From Pseudomonadota bacterium (lineage in GTDB: Bacteria; Pseudomonadota; Gammaproteobacteria; JAADHS01), in the NCBI GenBank assembly GCA_021821045.1, contig JAKACW010000006.1:35949-99948 (forward strand): a stretch of 64,000 bases of DNA. The letters are read 5' to 3'. The notes beneath the pieces are model-generated. The model saw nothing but the letters and a program-made list of their open reading frames with translations, was not told the origin of the DNA and made no database searches. Of the stretch, positions 62,898 to 64,000 are shown piece after piece (position 1 is the stretch's first letter; each line of letters begins with the position of its first letter). Made by a program: the position numbers and the translations under genes.

Positions 62898-62983
62898 TAT
62901 GTACATTATTAATGAACACTCCAGCACGCCGAAATCCGCTCCACCTGTTCAGTAACATAGCATGTACATTAATAATGTACATG
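62898..62983 (-). promoter_or_regulatory. Two operator palindromes upstream of the AbiE pair
   Basis: A perfect 23-base palindrome at 62961-62983 has arms CATGTACATTA around a central A. A second, imperfect copy at 62900-62918 (TGTACATTA, T, TAATGAACA) has its centre 63 bases away, about six helical turns. AbiEi proteins are known to bind paired 23-base inverted repeats at their promoters, so these are strong operator candidates. Confidence 0.75.
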
Positions 62984-63270
62984 GCGATTTACTATTCGGC
63001 CACCGGCAGCTCCTCGGCTAAAGGACGCCTGACGTACGCCAGGTCCGGCCGCGATCAACTCAACACAGTCATATCCTATTGTTTTTAAACGACAATTTGT
63101 TACTTTTACCCTCTGACGAAGCGTTTACGGCCCCAAGCACCCGATTCCGTGCGGCTGCACGCCACTTATCACGCATGAAACACCGCCCTCCCCTACCCCG
63201 AAGCGCGCGCCTCGCCATAGCAAAGGACAACGCTAATGCTTACCTCACGCGCGCTTTAATTTCCTTAAAA

Positions 63271-63285
63271 TGTTTCACGTGAAAC
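63271..63285. other. Canonical chromosomal-type parS site
   Basis: TGTTTCACGTGAAAC matches the standard 16-base parS (TGTTTCACGTGAAACA) at the first 15 positions, with the last base C. It lies 230 bases from the end of the ParB-like gene, on its downstream side. Confidence 0.75.
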
Positions 63286-63368
63286 CTTATCTACTTACAT
63301 GCACGAACCGCTCGACGGATGATTTCTACTCTTATGCACGACTGTGCGCCTATCCCCTCCTCGCCCGA

Positions 63369-63513
63369 AAAGTTTCCCGCGGGAAACTTTCGAAAACAGG
63401 ATGCAGAAAAGGCAGGAAGATAAAAAACCGGGGCGGGCGCGGGGTGAAGTTTCCCGCGGGAAACTCGGCACCCGCGACGACGGCGAGTGAAAAGTTTCCC
63501 GCGGGAAACTTTT
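63369..63513. repeat. Three identical parS-like palindromes
   Basis: GTTTCCCGCGGGAAAC occurs at 63372-63387, 63449-63464 and 63494-63509. Copies one and three extend to 22 and 24 perfect base pairs with A/T flanks. It has the 16-base format of plasmid and secondary-chromosome parS sites (GTTT, central GC-rich, AAAC). They end 4 to 150 bases from the stop of the adjacent ParB-like gene. They likely serve as its centromere. Confidence 0.75.
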
Positions 63514-63517
63514 TGGA

Positions 63518-64000
63518 TCAGGACGGTGTTTTGTTGTTTTCCGAATCCCACTGCGCTTTCAGCGCGGGCAACTGGGACCACACGTACTCGACGAACGCGG
63601 CCTGGGCTTTGGGACTGAACCGCAGCGTGCGCTTCTTGCGTTGCACGTAGACGTGTCCTTTTCCGTCGCGGTGGCTTTCCCCCTCCTCCACGACCGCTTT
63701 GGGCTTCTCCGGCTGCGCTCTGAGCAAGAGCTGAATGCGCTCTTCGTCGGTATAACGCGGTTGTTTGAGTTCCAGCTTGAGTTCCCGCATGGCGGCGAGG
63801 CGCTCGGGCTGTTTACAGGCACCTGCCAACTCGTAGCCGGCCCGCAGGCTCAACGCGCGCTCATCCTCCAGACACGCCAGAATCTCTGGCGGGATCTCCA
63901 GCAAGCTCATCAGTTTGGAGAGCCACCCTTTTTGCTTGCCGGTCTGTTCGAGAATCGCGTTGCGATCCGCAAACAGACCTTTATCGAGCCACAACTGGTA
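63518..64000 (-). CDS. parB: ParB-like partition protein, C-terminal part (runs off the window)
   Basis: About 160 residues are visible, starting outside the window. The helix-turn-helix of ParB is present (LFADRNAILEQTGKQKGWLSKLMSLLEIP), followed by the helical linker LSLRAGYELAGACKQPER that is typical of ParB. A charged linker and a C-terminal dimerisation part follow (RFSPKAQAAFVEYVWSQL). The N-terminal CTPase domain lies beyond the window. It abuts the parS-like palindromes, which fits self-contained plasmid partition or an integrative element. Confidence 0.8.
   Translation of the reverse strand, partial: YQLWLDKGLFADRNAILEQTGKQKGWLSKLMSLLEIPPEILACLEDERALSLRAGYELAGACKQPERLAAMRELKLELKQPRYTDEERIQLLLRAQPEKPKAVVEEGESHRDGKGHVYVQRKKRTLRFSPKAQAAFVEYVWSQLPALKAQWDSENNKTPS

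Noticed and set aside
63079..63282. 67-codon frame before the parS sites
   Set aside because: It has no ribosome site and an unlikely residue pattern, and it ends inside the parS palindrome.

Overview
The window reads as accessory-rich DNA of a gammaproteobacterium. GC is moderately high (about 58-60 % by eye), codon use is proteobacterial, and gene content recalls environmental, possibly sulphur-oxidising, Chromatiales-like bacteria. The species assignment is inference only. No rRNA, tRNA or CRISPR array was seen. The right end carries a ParB-like gene next to clustered parS-like palindromes, so this stretch may belong to a plasmid, chromid or integrative element.

Bases 1-20,600 form a metal-resistance island. 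It holds a Cu/Ag-type RND efflux operon (cusCBA, cusF) followed by cytochromes and a beta-propeller protein. A MerR-controlled thiol/mercury-type operon without a mercuric reductase comes next, then a CzcD-type exporter and a czcCBA operon. A module of a periplasmic Asp-box propeller plus a c-type cytochrome occurs downstream of both RND operons. In the first copy the cytochrome is broken by an in-frame stop.

Bases 20,600-23,500 hold a TVP38-type membrane protein, a Phd/YafO toxin-antitoxin pair, a lone HigA-type antitoxin and a possible 50-residue gene. Bases 23,550-35,400 are one tightly overlapping cobalamin operon on the minus strand: btuB, btuM-like, cobO, cobB, btuF-like, cbiB, cobD, cobQ, cobU, cobT, cobC-type phosphatase and cobS. 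It sits behind a clear cobalamin riboswitch. The late and nucleotide-loop steps are present and corrin-ring synthesis genes are absent, which suggests uptake or salvage plus completion of the cofactor.

Bases 36,000-41,600 hold an integrase-like protein without catalytic residues, an outer-membrane-barrel/large-lipoprotein pair and a DUF4143 ATPase. Bases 42,082-54,427 are a DISARM-like anti-phage operon on the minus strand: an N6-adenine-type methylase, a large unrecognised DrmE-like protein, DrmA helicase, DrmB (DUF1998) and DrmC (PLD). A truncated hsdM lies at its upstream end.

Bases 55,000-64,000 are a mobile/defence patchwork: RadC, a broken tyrosine recombinase, an Xre regulator, cassette-like genes separated by a repeated hairpin element, RES/Xre, a lone MNT nucleotidyltransferase between direct repeats, an AbiE pair with two operator palindromes, and the ParB/parS locus. 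The most unusual items are the DISARM variant, the duplicated propeller-cytochrome module, the MerR operon with a fused thioredoxin/four-helix transporter, and the parS cluster.
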